A DNA stretch of 64,000 nucleotides from Amycolatopsis mongoliensis. GTDB taxonomy: Bacteria; Actinomycetota; Actinomycetes; Mycobacteriales; Pseudonocardiaceae. Location of the stretch: assembly GCF_030285665.1 (NCBI RefSeq), contig NZ_CP127295.1, positions 6,448,001 through 6,512,000 of the forward strand. The letters run 5' to 3'. The notes under the pieces were generated by a model. The model was not told the DNA's origin. It saw nothing but the letters and a program-made list of their open reading frames with translations, and searched no databases. Positions within the stretch are counted from its first letter, which is position 1, and each line of letters starts with the position of its first letter. This document shows positions 41,031 through 49,773 of the stretch, one piece after another. Both the position numbers and the translations under genes were made by a program.

Positions 41031-41693
41031 TCAGGAGGTGCGCGGTGTCACGAGGCCGGATTCGTAGGCGAGGACCACGAGCTGGGCGCGGTCGCGGGCG
41101 TGGAGCTTGGTCATCGCCCGGTTGATGTGGGTCTTCGCGGTCAGCGGGCTGATCACCATGCGGGCCGCGATCTGGTCGTTGGCCAGCCCCTGCGCGACCA
41201 GGGCGACGGCTTCGCGTTCGCGGTTGGTCAGGTGGGCCAGCCCGGCCGGGGCGCCGGTCGCGGGTGGCTGGGTGACGTACCGGTCGATCAGCTTGCGGGT
41301 GATCGAGGGGGCGAGCAGGGCGTCGCCACGGGCGGCCACCCGCACGGCGTGGAGGAAGTCCTCCGGCTCGATGTCCTTGACGAGGAACCCGGCCGCGCCG
41401 GCACGCAGCGCGTCGAAGACGTACTCGTCCAGGCCGTAGTTGGTCAGGATGACGACGTGCACCCCGGCCAGGGCCGGCTCGGCGGCGATGCGCCGGGTCG
41501 CCTCGATGCCGTCGACGACCGGCATCCGGATGTCGATGAGCGCGATGTCGGGCAGGTGCCGGGTGGCCAGCGCGACGGCCTCGCCGCCGTCGGCCGCCTC
41601 GGCCACCACGTCGATGTCGTCCTCGATGTCGAGGAGGGCGCGGAACCCGCTGCGGATGAGCGGCTGGTCGTCGGCCAGCAGGACCCTGATCAC
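41031..41693 (-). CDS. NarL/LuxR-family response regulator
   Basis: Protein of 220 residues. Receiver: LLADDQPLIRSGFRALLD, phospho-Asp in DIALIDIRMPVVDG, and conserved Lys in FLVKDIEPEDFL. C-terminal LuxR helix-turn-helix: LTNREREAVALVAQGLANDQIAARMVISPLTAKTHINRAMTKLHARDRAQLVVLAYESG. The GTG start overlaps the stop of the kinase gene by 4 nt, so the two are coupled. Confidence 0.94.
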   Translation of the reverse strand: MIRVLLADDQPLIRSGFRALLDIEDDIDVVAEAADGGEAVALATRHLPDIALIDIRMPVVDGIEATRRIAAEPALAGVHVVILTNYGLDEYVFDALRAGAAGFLVKDIEPEDFLHAVRVAARGDALLAPSITRKLIDRYVTQPPATGAPAGLAHLTNREREAVALVAQGLANDQIAARMVISPLTAKTHINRAMTKLHARDRAQLVVLAYESGLVTPRTS

Positions 41694-42805
41694 GGTGCGG
41701 GCTCCACGGGAAGTTCCGCGTGGACGGTGAAACCGCCTTCGCTGCGCGGGGCCGCCCGCAGCCGGCCGCCGAGCGCGGTGACCCGTTCGCGCATCCCGAG
41801 CAACCCCACGCCGGGAACCGGCGCGGCGTCCGGAGTGGCTTTGCCGTCGTCGTCGACGCGGATGACCAGCGTCCCGGGGCGGTAGCCGATGTGGACCGAC
41901 GCGGTCCCGGCGGAGGCGTGCCGGGCGATGTTGGTCAGCGACTCCTGGACGATCCGGTAGCCGGTCCGGCCCGCCGCGGCGCTGACATCGTTGCGCTGGC
42001 CCTCGATCGTCAGCGTCGCGTCCAGGCCGGCCGCCCGGGCCCGTCGCACCAGTTCCGGGACGTCGTCGAGCCCGTGCGAGGGGTTCTTGTCGTCCCGCAA
42101 CGCTTCCAGGGTCGCGCGCAGTTCGCGGGCCGCCTCCCGGCCGGCGTCCCGGATCGCCAGCAGCGCGTCCGGCACCTGCTCGCCCCGCTTGCCGGCGAGG
42201 TGGACGGCGACCTCGGCCTGCACCTTGATGACGGAGATCTGGTGGGTCAGCGAGTCGTGCAGCTCCCGCGCGATGTGCAGCCGTTCCTCGTCGGCACGGC
42301 GGCGCGCGGTCTCCTCCCGGGTGCGCTCGGCCTCGTCCGCCCGGCGCTCGGCCTGCCGCAGCGCCTCGCCCGCCGCGCCGGCGGCGATCAGCCACGCGAT
42401 CTGGAGGACGTCGCGGGTGTGCGTGACCGCCGCTCCCACGGGCAGGTCGCCGGGCGCGGCCAGGATCGCGAGCGGGAGCGCGACCAGCATGACCACCGCG
42501 CTCACCACCGCGATCAGGCGGTGTCCCGCCCGGACCACGGCGTACACCGCCAGCAGGTACGCGACGGCGGGCACGTCGACGCCGGCGGCCTGGTAGCCCA
42601 GCGCGCACAACCCGGTCACGGCCAGCACGGTGACCGGGGCCCGGCGGTAGGCGGCCAGCGCCAGGCCGCCGATCACCAGCAGCGCGTAGCCCAGCGGGAC
42701 GAGGCCCGTGGCCGGGTGGTGCCCGGACAGCCCGGCGACGAGCAGGGCCGTGGCCACCCCGGCGGCGATCAGCGCGTCCCGGAGCCGGATCCGTCCCGTG
42801 CTCAT
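41690..42805 (-). CDS. DesK/NarX-type sensor histidine kinase
   Basis: Protein of 371 residues. About five membrane spans in the first 135 residues, with no large extracellular domain, so the signal is probably membrane-borne. HisKA_3: LHIARELHDSLTHQISVIKVQAEVA contains the phospho-His. The ATPase domain has GYRIVQESLTNIARHA (N-box) and RVDDDGKATPDAAPVPGVGLLGMRERVTALGG (G boxes). The ATG at 42805 is the first that gives a sensible N-terminus. Co-transcribed with the response regulator. The divergent neighbour encodes a membrane protein that could be a target. Confidence 0.93.
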   Translation of the reverse strand: MSTGRIRLRDALIAAGVATALLVAGLSGHHPATGLVPLGYALLVIGGLALAAYRRAPVTVLAVTGLCALGYQAAGVDVPAVAYLLAVYAVVRAGHRLIAVVSAVVMLVALPLAILAAPGDLPVGAAVTHTRDVLQIAWLIAAGAAGEALRQAERRADEAERTREETARRRADEERLHIARELHDSLTHQISVIKVQAEVAVHLAGKRGEQVPDALLAIRDAGREAARELRATLEALRDDKNPSHGLDDVPELVRRARAAGLDATLTIEGQRNDVSAAAGRTGYRIVQESLTNIARHASAGTASVHIGYRPGTLVIRVDDDGKATPDAAPVPGVGLLGMRERVTALGGRLRAAPRSEGGFTVHAELPVEPAP

Positions 42806-42993
42806 GCCTGCACCGTAGCCGGATGTCCGGCCGGGCGACTCCTGCGCACGGACGATCCGGGGACTACCGCGGGCGCGGTACACCGCCGGTTCCTGCGGTG
42901 GCCGTGGTAGCGCGAAGTGCCTGCGCCTGCCGGACGACCGGAGGCGGTCCGGCGGACAGGATCGGACGACATCCGCTCGAGAAGGAGAACGTC

Positions 42994-43359
42994 ATGTCCG
43001 TCACCCACGCCGTACTCGGCGCCGCCACCCCGATGCCGGCCGCCGTCACCGCGTACACCGTGACCGCCGCACGGGTCTGGGCCACCGCGGCCGCGTTGCT
43101 GGGGCTGGCCGGTGCGATCATCGGCGGCCGCGCGCTGGCCCGCACCCGCCGCCGGGCCGGCGACGGGAGAAGGGGAGCGATCGTGGCGCTGGCGACCGGA
43201 CTGGCCGCCGTCGTCGTCGGCGGGCTCAACCTGGCCGTCGCCGACGGCGGTCCCGGCACCGGCAACGGGGTCGTCGGTGGCGCCGCGGCCGTGGTCGCCG
43301 GTCTCCTGGCCCTCACCTTCGGCGGGCTGACGCTGGCCCGCGCGGTGCGTGTGCCGTGA
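42994..43359 (+). CDS. Small membrane protein (DUF6223-like)
   Basis: Protein of 121 residues with three hydrophobic segments: ARVWATAAALLGLAGAIIGGRAL, GAIVALATGLAAVVVGGLNLAVA, and VVGGAAAVVAGLLALTFGGLTLARA. The Gly-rich pattern with an RTRRRAGDGRRG loop resembles DUF6223 proteins of actinomycetes, but that is pattern memory only. GAAGGAGAAC lies before the ATG. It is divergent from the DesK-like kinase and overlaps the convergent MFS gene's 3' end by 47 bases. Confidence 0.7.
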   Translation: MSVTHAVLGAATPMPAAVTAYTVTAARVWATAAALLGLAGAIIGGRALARTRRRAGDGRRGAIVALATGLAAVVVGGLNLAVADGGPGTGNGVVGGAAAVVAGLLALTFGGLTLARAVRVP

Positions 43360-44536
43360 CGGCGATCCAGGCCGTGGCCACCACGGCCGCGCCGAGCACG
43401 ACGAGCAGGAGGACCGCGGGGGCCACGTGCGTGCGCGCCTGCGCGAAGGAGATCAGGAACGGGAGCGCGAAGCCGAGGTAGCTGAGCACCTGGTAGGCCG
43501 CGGTCGCGGTGCCGAGCGCCCGGTCGGCGGCGATCTCCTGGACCTTGACCAGGCCGGCGAACTGGGTGAGGCCGTAGGCGGCGCCGAGCACCGCGGAGGC
43601 GAGCAGCACGGCCGCGGGAGACATCGCCGAGGCGGCCCAGGCCGCGCAGCCGATGCCGGTGAGCACCGCCAGCATCGCTGCCGGGAGCAGGCGGGATCCG
43701 CCGGTGCGGTGGATCTTCTTCGCCAGTGGCTGGACGAGGATCCCGGTCAGCGCGGTCGTCGCGGTGGCGACGGCGCTGAAGAGCAGGGCGTGCTCGCTGA
43801 CCTGGTCGGCGACCAGCGCCGGCAGGTAGGCGAGGGCGATCGCGGCGGTGCCGAACACCCAGGGCGCGAACGGCAGCAGCACCACCATGAACGGCACGGC
43901 CACCCCGGAGTTCCCGGCCGGCCGGGTGCGCGTCGCCGCCGGGCCCCCGGGATCCGGCGTCCGCCGCACTGCGATCGCCGCGGCGAGCAGCAGCAGCAAA
44001 TGCGGCCCGTAGGCGGTCGTGGCCGGGGCCGGCAGCCACTGGGCGCACAGTCCGGCGACGAAGGGGCCGGCCGCGAACCCGACGGTCATGGACACGGTCG
44101 TCCGCCGGGGCCCGGCCGCGGCGTCGCCCGCGCCCGCCGACAGCTCTTTCAGCCACGCGGCTCCGGTGCCGAACGCGAGACCGCTCGCCACGCCGGCCAG
44201 CAGCCGGCCCGCGTAGAGCCCGATCGGCTGCGTGCCGCCGGCCATCAGCAGGCAGGTCGCGGCGAACGACATGGCCAGCGCGGTCAGCACGACCGGCCGG
44301 CGGCCCGCGGCGTCCGACCACTTCCCCCCGGCGAGCAGGGCCGGGATCAGGCCCAGGGCGTACAGGCCGAACACGGCGCCGGCGGCCGCGGGGGAGAGGC
44401 CGAAGCGCTGCTGGTAGAGCACGATCAAGGGGGCGAACTGGTTCGCGCCCCATCCGATCGCGGCCAGGGCGAGGCCGGCGCCCAGCCACGCTCGGGCCGG
44501 TCCGGCCACGGGCGGCGAAAACTGCGTCGAGGTCAC
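43313..44536 (-). CDS. MFS transporter
   Basis: About 407 residues with twelve spans. Motif A-like loops are GGKWSDAAGRRPVVLTALAMSF and a central VQPLAKKIHRTGGSRLLPAAML. The start VTSTQFSPPVAGPARAWLGAGLALAAIGWG fits a GTG at 44536. It is divergent from the GlxA-type regulator gene with a 70-bp shared gap carrying an inverted repeat. Drug or metabolite export is likely. Confidence 0.88.
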   Translation of the reverse strand: MTSTQFSPPVAGPARAWLGAGLALAAIGWGANQFAPLIVLYQQRFGLSPAAAGAVFGLYALGLIPALLAGGKWSDAAGRRPVVLTALAMSFAATCLLMAGGTQPIGLYAGRLLAGVASGLAFGTGAAWLKELSAGAGDAAAGPRRTTVSMTVGFAAGPFVAGLCAQWLPAPATTAYGPHLLLLLAAAIAVRRTPDPGGPAATRTRPAGNSGVAVPFMVVLLPFAPWVFGTAAIALAYLPALVADQVSEHALLFSAVATATTALTGILVQPLAKKIHRTGGSRLLPAAMLAVLTGIGCAAWAASAMSPAAVLLASAVLGAAYGLTQFAGLVKVQEIAADRALGTATAAYQVLSYLGFALPFLISFAQARTHVAPAVLLLVVLGAAVVATAWIAVTAHAPRGPASARRR

Positions 44537-44572
44537 CTGGCCAAGGTCCCCGACCGGCGCCGTCTCCACGAG

Positions 44573-44607
44573 TGTCCGATCCGACAACCTGCGTACACTA
44601 TCGGACA
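44573..44607. promoter_or_regulatory. Inverted repeat TGTCCGAT-N19-ATCGGACA over a leaderless-type promoter
   Basis: TGTCCGAT at 44573-44580 and ATCGGACA at 44600-44607 are perfect 8-bp arms in the 70-bp divergent gap. The right arm reaches the ATG of the regulator. TACACT at 44594-44599 is 7 bases before that ATG, the usual -10 distance for leaderless transcription. The palindrome is thus the likely operator for the regulator's own gene and the MFS gene. Confidence 0.5.
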
Positions 44608-45563
44608 TGACCGTCGTGGCACTCGCCCTGAGCGACGGCGTGCCGCTGTACGAGCTGGCGGCGCCCTGCGCGATCTTCGGGACCGACCGCTCGGACCTCG
44701 TCGGCTCGCCGTGGTACCGGTTCGAGGTGTGCGCGCCGGCGGACGCGCGGGTGGACCGGTGGTTCCGCGCGACCACCGAGCACACCTACGACGACCTCGT
44801 GGCCGCCGACACCGTCGTGGTGCCGGCGTGCCACGACGGCGCGCTGCGGCCGCCGGACGACCTGGTCGACGCGGTGCGAGCGGCCTTCGAACGCGGGGCG
44901 CGGGTGATTTCGATCTGCACCGGCGCGTTCGTGCTCGCGGCGGCGGGCCTGCTCGACGGCCGCCGGGCGGCCACCCACTGGCTGCACGCCGAGACCCTCG
45001 CGAAGCGCCACCCGGCCATCACCGTCGACGCGAACGCGCTGTACGTCGACGAGGGGCGGGTCCTCACCTCGGCGGGCAAAGCCGCCGGCACGGACCTGTG
45101 CCTGCACGTCGTCCGGCTCGACCACGGCGCCGCCGTCGCGAACGAGATCGCCCGGCTGCTCGTGACGCCCCCGCACCGCGAAGGCGGGCAAGCGCAGTAC
45201 GTGGCGTCATCGAGCCCCCGGACGTCCTACGACGAGCTGGCGACCGTGATGGACTGGGCGCTCGACAACCTCGGCCGGCCGATCACGATCGAGCAGCTGG
45301 CCCAGCACGCCCATCTCGGCGTGCGCACGCTGAACCGGCACTTCCACGCCCGGGTCGGCACGAATCCGTCGCAATGGCTGCAGAGCCAGCGCGTCCGCCG
45401 CGCACAGCACCTGCTCGAGCAGACCGGCGACAGCGTCGAGTCCATCGCGGGCCAGGTCGGCTTCGGCACCGCCGCGGCCCTGCGGCGCCACTTCCGGCAG
45501 GTTCTCGGCACCAGCCCGGACACCTATCGCCGTGCCTTCACGCGGAAGGCGGCGGCGGACTGA
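44607..45563 (+). CDS. GlxA-family (DJ-1/PfpI + AraC) transcriptional regulator
   Basis: Protein of 318 residues. DJ-1/PfpI-like half: VALALSDGVPLYELAAPCAIFGTD, nucleophile-elbow position ISICTGAFVLAAAGLLDGRRAATHWLHAETLAKRHP, and YVDEGRVLTSAGKAAGTDLCLHVV. AraC half (about 215-310): ITIEQLAQHAHLGVRTLNRHFHARVGTNPSQWLQSQRVRRAQHLLEQTGDSVESIAGQVGFGTAAALRRHFRQVLGTSPDTYRRAF with two helix-turn-helices. The DJ-1 half usually binds a ligand rather than acting as an amidase. It is divergent from the MFS exporter gene. Confidence 0.92.
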   Translation: MTVVALALSDGVPLYELAAPCAIFGTDRSDLVGSPWYRFEVCAPADARVDRWFRATTEHTYDDLVAADTVVVPACHDGALRPPDDLVDAVRAAFERGARVISICTGAFVLAAAGLLDGRRAATHWLHAETLAKRHPAITVDANALYVDEGRVLTSAGKAAGTDLCLHVVRLDHGAAVANEIARLLVTPPHREGGQAQYVASSSPRTSYDELATVMDWALDNLGRPITIEQLAQHAHLGVRTLNRHFHARVGTNPSQWLQSQRVRRAQHLLEQTGDSVESIAGQVGFGTAAALRRHFRQVLGTSPDTYRRAFTRKAAAD

Positions 45564-45574
45564 AGTGCCCGTCG

Positions 45575-46633
45575 TCAGCGGCGGGTTTCGACCTTCAGAT
45601 CGCCCACGGTCACCTTGCGGATGTGGGGACCGGCGAGCAGGTCGTGCGGGTAGCCGAGGTCGATCGCGCTGACCTCGTCGAGGCGCGCCAGGTGCTCGGC
45701 GGTGAAGCCGACCTCCAGCGCGCCGAGGTTCCCCAGCAGCTGCTCGGGGGTGCGAGCGCCGAGGACGGGTGCCGTCACGCCCGGGTTCTGCAGGGTCCAG
45801 GCCAGTGCGACCTGGGCGGCCGAGTGCCCCAGCTCCCCGGCGATCTCCCGCACGACGTCGGCGATGGCGAGCGTGCGTTCGGTGACCATGCCCAGGCGGG
45901 CGTTGAAGCTCCTGCGGGTGCTTTCCCCGGGGTCGTCGCCCGTCGCGGTCAGGTCGGCGCGGGTGTACTTGCCGGAGAGCACGCCGCCGCCCAGGGGTGA
46001 GTACGGGTTCACGCCCAGTCCCAGCTCCCGTGCCATCGGGATCAGGTCACGTTCCCCGCCCCGGTTGATGAGGCTGTAGTCGATCTGCAGCGCGACCAGG
46101 GGCGCCCAGCCGCGCAGGTCCGCGATCGCCTGCATCCGCGAGATCTCCCACGCCGGCACGTTCGACATCCCCACGTACAGGACCTTGCCCTGCCGGACCA
46201 GGTCGTCCAGGCCGCGCAGGATCTCCTCCACCGAGGTCGAGAAATCCCACACGTGCAGGTGGAGCAGGTCGAGGTAGTCCGTGTTCAGCCGCCGCAGGCT
46301 GGATTCCACCGACGCGAACAGGTTCTTGCGGTGAGCGCCCCCGGAATTCGGATCGCCCGGCCGCCGCTGCGTCGTGTACTTCGTGGCCAGCACCAGGCTT
46401 TCGCGGCGGTCGCGGGTGAACTCGCCCAGCATGCTTTCGGAGCTGCCGTAGCTGTCGGCGGTGTCGATGAAGTTGCCACCGCGCTCGACGTAGGTGTCGA
46501 ACAGCTCGCGCGCGTCGTCCTGCTCCGCGCCCCAGCCCCACTCGTTGCCGAAGGTCGCCGTGCCCAGCGCCAGCGGTGACACCCGCAGCCCGGACCGGCC
46601 CAGCAGCCGGTAGGTGTCGAGGGTGAGCGACAT
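45575..46633 (-). CDS. Aldo/keto reductase
   Basis: Protein of 352 residues, NADPH-dependent AKR TIM barrel. The catalytic tetrad is visible: Asp in NFIDTADSYG (about D57), Tyr in the same segment (Y62), Lys in VLATKYTTQ (about K85), and His in LLHLHVWD (about H127). NADPH-end motifs are VGMSNVPAWEISR, SPLGGGVLSGKY and VAPVLGARTPEQL-like (TAPVLGARTPEQLLGNL). ACAGGAGGACCCG precedes the ATG. Divergent from the XRE regulator, with a 7+7 palindrome in the gap, a common regulator/reductase pairing in actinomycetes. Confidence 0.93.
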   Translation of the reverse strand: MSLTLDTYRLLGRSGLRVSPLALGTATFGNEWGWGAEQDDARELFDTYVERGGNFIDTADSYGSSESMLGEFTRDRRESLVLATKYTTQRRPGDPNSGGAHRKNLFASVESSLRRLNTDYLDLLHLHVWDFSTSVEEILRGLDDLVRQGKVLYVGMSNVPAWEISRMQAIADLRGWAPLVALQIDYSLINRGGERDLIPMARELGLGVNPYSPLGGGVLSGKYTRADLTATGDDPGESTRRSFNARLGMVTERTLAIADVVREIAGELGHSAAQVALAWTLQNPGVTAPVLGARTPEQLLGNLGALEVGFTAEHLARLDEVSAIDLGYPHDLLAGPHIRKVTVGDLKVETRR

Positions 46634-46710
46634 CGGGTCCTCCTGTGCTCGTGATCGTCGTCGGGTACCAGCCTGCGACCACCGCGAGCCCGGGGTAAGG
46701 GAGGGAACTT

Positions 46711-46731
46711 CCTGGGAATACGAGTCCCAGG
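46711..46731. promoter_or_regulatory. Palindrome CCTGGGA-N7-TCCCAGG (probable XRE operator)
   Basis: A perfect 7-bp inverted repeat with a 7-base spacer, 19 bases from the XRE ATG, in the divergent gap with the aldo/keto reductase gene. Spacing of one helical turn between half-site centres suits a dimer. Assignment to the XRE regulator is by location. Confidence 0.6.
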
Positions 46732-46749
46732 CAGGCCGTTGGACGACCC

Positions 46750-47583
46750 ATGATCACCGGCACCGTGGACATCGCCCGGGAGCTGGCCGTCTTCCTGCGG
46801 ACCCGGCGCGAAAGCCTGGATCCCCGGGATTTCGGCCTGCCGGCGCGCCGGCAGGCCCGGCGGACCCCCGGACTGCGCCGCGAGGAGGTCGCCGAGCTGG
46901 CCGGGGTCAGCACCGACTACATCGTGCGGCTGGAACAGGCCCGCGGGCTGCGGCCCTCGGCGGCCGTGGCGGAGATGCTGGCCCGGGCACTGCGCCTCGG
47001 CCCCGAGGAGCGCGCCTACCTCTTCGGCCTGGCGCAGCAGCGTCCCCGAGACGTCGGCGAACCCGCCACGGCCGCGGCGCCGTCACTGGCCCGGCTGGTC
47101 GCCGACCTGTCGCCGCGGCCGGCCATGCTCATGAACCACCGCTACGACATCCTCGCCTGGAACGGCGAAATGGCGGAGCTGCTGGTGGACTTCGGCGCCC
47201 TGCCACCGGCCGAGCGCAACGGGATCCGGCTGTGCCTGCTGCACCCGCAGCTCCAGGAGTCCTACGTCGACCGGGAACGCGTGGTGCGGGACGGGATCGC
47301 CCACCTGCGCGCCGCGTGGTCCAGGCACCCGGGGGACGAGGCGCTGAACGCCCTCATCGCCGAATGCCTGGACCGTGACCGGGAGTTCGCGCGGTTGTGG
47401 GCCGAGCGGGACGTCCGGATCAGCGGCCGCGGGCACAAAGTGCTGCGGCATCCCGCTGTCGGCGTGATCGCCCTGCAGTTCGAAGTGCTCATGCCCCTGC
47501 AGGACCCGGACCAGCGCCTGCTGATCTACCGCGCCGCGGACGAGGAGAGCCAGGCGGCACTGGACCGGTTGCCCTCCCGGTGA
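46750..47583 (+). CDS. XRE-family regulator with MmyB-like ligand domain
   Basis: Protein of 277 residues. Helix-turn-helix: GLRREEVAELAGVSTDYIVRLEQARGLRPSAAVAEMLARALRL (about residues 36-80). A PAS-like MmyB domain then runs RPAMLMNHRYDILAWNGEMAELLVDF, LAERDVRISGRGHKVLRHPAVG-like sequence and VLMPLQDPDQRLLIYRA. This family is commonly paired with oxidoreductases and may bind a fatty acid-like ligand. The start is the ATG at 46750; the aldo/keto reductase gene diverges. Confidence 0.93.
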   Translation: MITGTVDIARELAVFLRTRRESLDPRDFGLPARRQARRTPGLRREEVAELAGVSTDYIVRLEQARGLRPSAAVAEMLARALRLGPEERAYLFGLAQQRPRDVGEPATAAAPSLARLVADLSPRPAMLMNHRYDILAWNGEMAELLVDFGALPPAERNGIRLCLLHPQLQESYVDRERVVRDGIAHLRAAWSRHPGDEALNALIAECLDRDREFARLWAERDVRISGRGHKVLRHPAVGVIALQFEVLMPLQDPDQRLLIYRAADEESQAALDRLPSR

Positions 47584-47589
47584 CGTCGC

Positions 47590-49746
47590 TCAGCCGGACA
47601 CGCGCAGCCAGTCGACCGTCAGGCCGGCGGCCTGGTCGTCGGCGTTGCGCTGCACGATCACCGTCGCGCCCGCCGGGATCGGCACCGCGGCGCTGACCGT
47701 GCGGTAGGCACCGCCCGTCGACGGGAAGTCGACCCGGTGGCCCTGGCCGTGCACGATCACGGTCATGCTGGCGTCCCGGGTCGCCGCGTAGCGGAAGGTC
47801 GCGGTCGTGCCGGCGATCACGGTGTCGACCACCATCGACGCGCCCACCACGTCGAACGACGTCGCGGCGGCACCCTCCGCCGCCGCGGCCGCCCGGATGC
47901 CGTGCGCCCCGTTGTACAGCCCGCCGGCCGCCTCGGCCTCGTACTGCCCGGTCACCAGCAGGTAGTCCACCGCCAGATCGGCGCCGTCGGCCCCGCGCGC
48001 CACCGTGATCCGGGTGCCCGAGGGCACGTCGAGCGGCACGGTCCGGGACGCGTAGCCGCCGCCGGTGGCCGGCAGGTCGGCCGGGACGTCGTGCCCGTCG
48101 AGCAGCACCCGCACCCGGGCCGGAGCGGTGGCCGCGTAGCGGAAGGTCAGGTGGCTGCCGCCGGCGACCGGGCCCACCGAGAAGGCCGCGGGACGCCCAC
48201 CGCGCAGCAGCAGGCTCGCGCCGTCCGAGGCGTCGGCCGCGGCGATCCGGTCGGCGCCCACCGCCTGCGTGGCCTCGGCCTCCAGGTTGGCCATCGGCCG
48301 CAGCCAGTCGACCAGCACGTCACCGCGTGCGGCGACCCGCACCGCGCCCTGCCGGGGTACCGACAGCGGCAGGCTCGCCACCCGCCAGTCCCGCGCGGCG
48401 GGCACTCGCACCACGCGCGGGGCCGCGCCGTTGACCGACAGTTCCAGGTCGGCCGGCCGCGCCGCCCGGTAGCGGACCTGGATCGCGCTGGCCGTGGCGA
48501 GGCCGTAGAACTCGAGCGCGGAACCGTTGCCGCGCAACGGCACCGCCTGCCCGCCCGCGTCCGTGACGACCGGCGCGGCCGCCGGGTGGCCGTTCCGGAA
48601 GAACCCGGTCGTGCTCCGGTCCTCGGCCTGGACCGCGGCGGTCGCCGGGTAGTCCAGCGTCCAGTCCATGAGCGCGGCCGGATCGCCTTCCTCCTTGTAG
48701 AGGTTCTGCGCGAAGTACATGGTGCCCCGGACCCGGAACGGCACCCCGTTCGACGAGCCGCCGCGGTAGTAGGACGTGGTCGCGGGCAGTGCCTTCCGCT
48801 TGGCGTCGAGCGACTGCACCAGGCCCGCGGTCTGGGCGGGCGGCACACCGTTGTTGAAGTCCACCGTGTGGAAGCCGTACTCGACGACCTTGGGCTGGGT
48901 CGGGTACTGGGCGACGAGCTTGTCCATCGCGGTCTGCAGCCGAGGCTGGTTCAGCAGCGTGGACGTCGGCGCGTCCGCGGTCGGCGGGGCGCCGGCCGGG
49001 TAGCTGTAGTTGTTGAAGAAGTAGCCGTCCGCCGGGTTCGGGATGCCGGCGTAGCCCGGTGTCGGGTAGGACTGGTCCCAGCCGTAGAACACGCTCAGGT
49101 AGAACTTCGAGCTCGCGCCGAGCACCTGGCGCAGCCGGCTCAGCAGGTACTGCGCGTACGGCGGCTGGCTCGAGGCCCACCGCGGGTTGCTCCGCTCACC
49201 GGTGAAGTGCCCGGCGACCGTGCCGTCGTCGACCGGCATGTTCACCGAGAAGTACGCGATGTCCCGCAAGCGGTTCGTGCGCTTGAGGTAGGTCAGCAGC
49301 GCGGTGTAGCCGTGGGCCGGGTCGTCGGTGTCGTAGTAGCGCAGCACGCTCTCGGCGTCGTCGTGGGTGCCGTCGTCGTCGAAGTCGAAGGTGTTCGCGT
49401 CGTACCACTCGATGCGGAGCATGGCCTTCTGGTTGTTGTTCTCCAGGTTGGTGAACAGCGTGTCCCGGTCGGCGTCGGACATCTGCACCAGGTTGTAGAA
49501 CCCGACGGTGTTGACCCCGACGTCGCGCATGTGCGCGAAGTCGTGGGCGATCCGGTCGGGGAAGTTCGGGGTGGGGCTGAAGATGTAGGTCGAGCCGGTG
49601 ATCGGCCCGTCGGGAGTGGTGTACAGGTTGGTGTAGCTCGCGGGGGCGTACGGGGTCAGCGACACCGCGTCGGCCGCGGCGGCCGTGGGCGGGAGCTCGC
49701 CGGCGAGCAGCGCCAGCGCGGCCACGACGGGTAATGCCTTGCGCAT
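47590..49746 (-). CDS. Secreted TIM-barrel-like protein with three beta-sandwich domains (possible novel glycoside hydrolase)
   Basis: Protein of 718 residues. Signal peptide MRKALPVVAALALLAGELPP then TAAAADAV. About residues 30-400 show a (beta/alpha)8-like pattern: DVGVNTVGFYNLVQMSDADRDTLFTNLENNN, AMLRIEWYDANTFDFDDDG, YFSVNMPVDDG, KFYLSVFYGWDQSYPTPGYAGI, VVEYGFHTVDFNNGVPPAQTAGLVQSL and GTMYFAQNLYKEEGDPAALMDW. Glu residues in RIEW and VVEYG are at barrel ends where clan A hydrolases keep acids. Three beta-sandwich, CBM6/35-like domains follow, each with a YEAEAxxG/...VDYLLVTG type pattern. I recognise no GH family. Last gene of the sugar operon, so probably an extracellular depolymerase. Confidence 0.6.
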   Translation of the reverse strand: MRKALPVVAALALLAGELPPTAAAADAVSLTPYAPASYTNLYTTPDGPITGSTYIFSPTPNFPDRIAHDFAHMRDVGVNTVGFYNLVQMSDADRDTLFTNLENNNQKAMLRIEWYDANTFDFDDDGTHDDAESVLRYYDTDDPAHGYTALLTYLKRTNRLRDIAYFSVNMPVDDGTVAGHFTGERSNPRWASSQPPYAQYLLSRLRQVLGASSKFYLSVFYGWDQSYPTPGYAGIPNPADGYFFNNYSYPAGAPPTADAPTSTLLNQPRLQTAMDKLVAQYPTQPKVVEYGFHTVDFNNGVPPAQTAGLVQSLDAKRKALPATTSYYRGGSSNGVPFRVRGTMYFAQNLYKEEGDPAALMDWTLDYPATAAVQAEDRSTTGFFRNGHPAAAPVVTDAGGQAVPLRGNGSALEFYGLATASAIQVRYRAARPADLELSVNGAAPRVVRVPAARDWRVASLPLSVPRQGAVRVAARGDVLVDWLRPMANLEAEATQAVGADRIAAADASDGASLLLRGGRPAAFSVGPVAGGSHLTFRYAATAPARVRVLLDGHDVPADLPATGGGYASRTVPLDVPSGTRITVARGADGADLAVDYLLVTGQYEAEAAGGLYNGAHGIRAAAAAEGAAATSFDVVGASMVVDTVIAGTTATFRYAATRDASMTVIVHGQGHRVDFPSTGGAYRTVSAAVPIPAGATVIVQRNADDQAAGLTVDWLRVSG

Positions 49747-49773
49747 GAGGACTCCTTTGTCGTCTGCGGGGGA

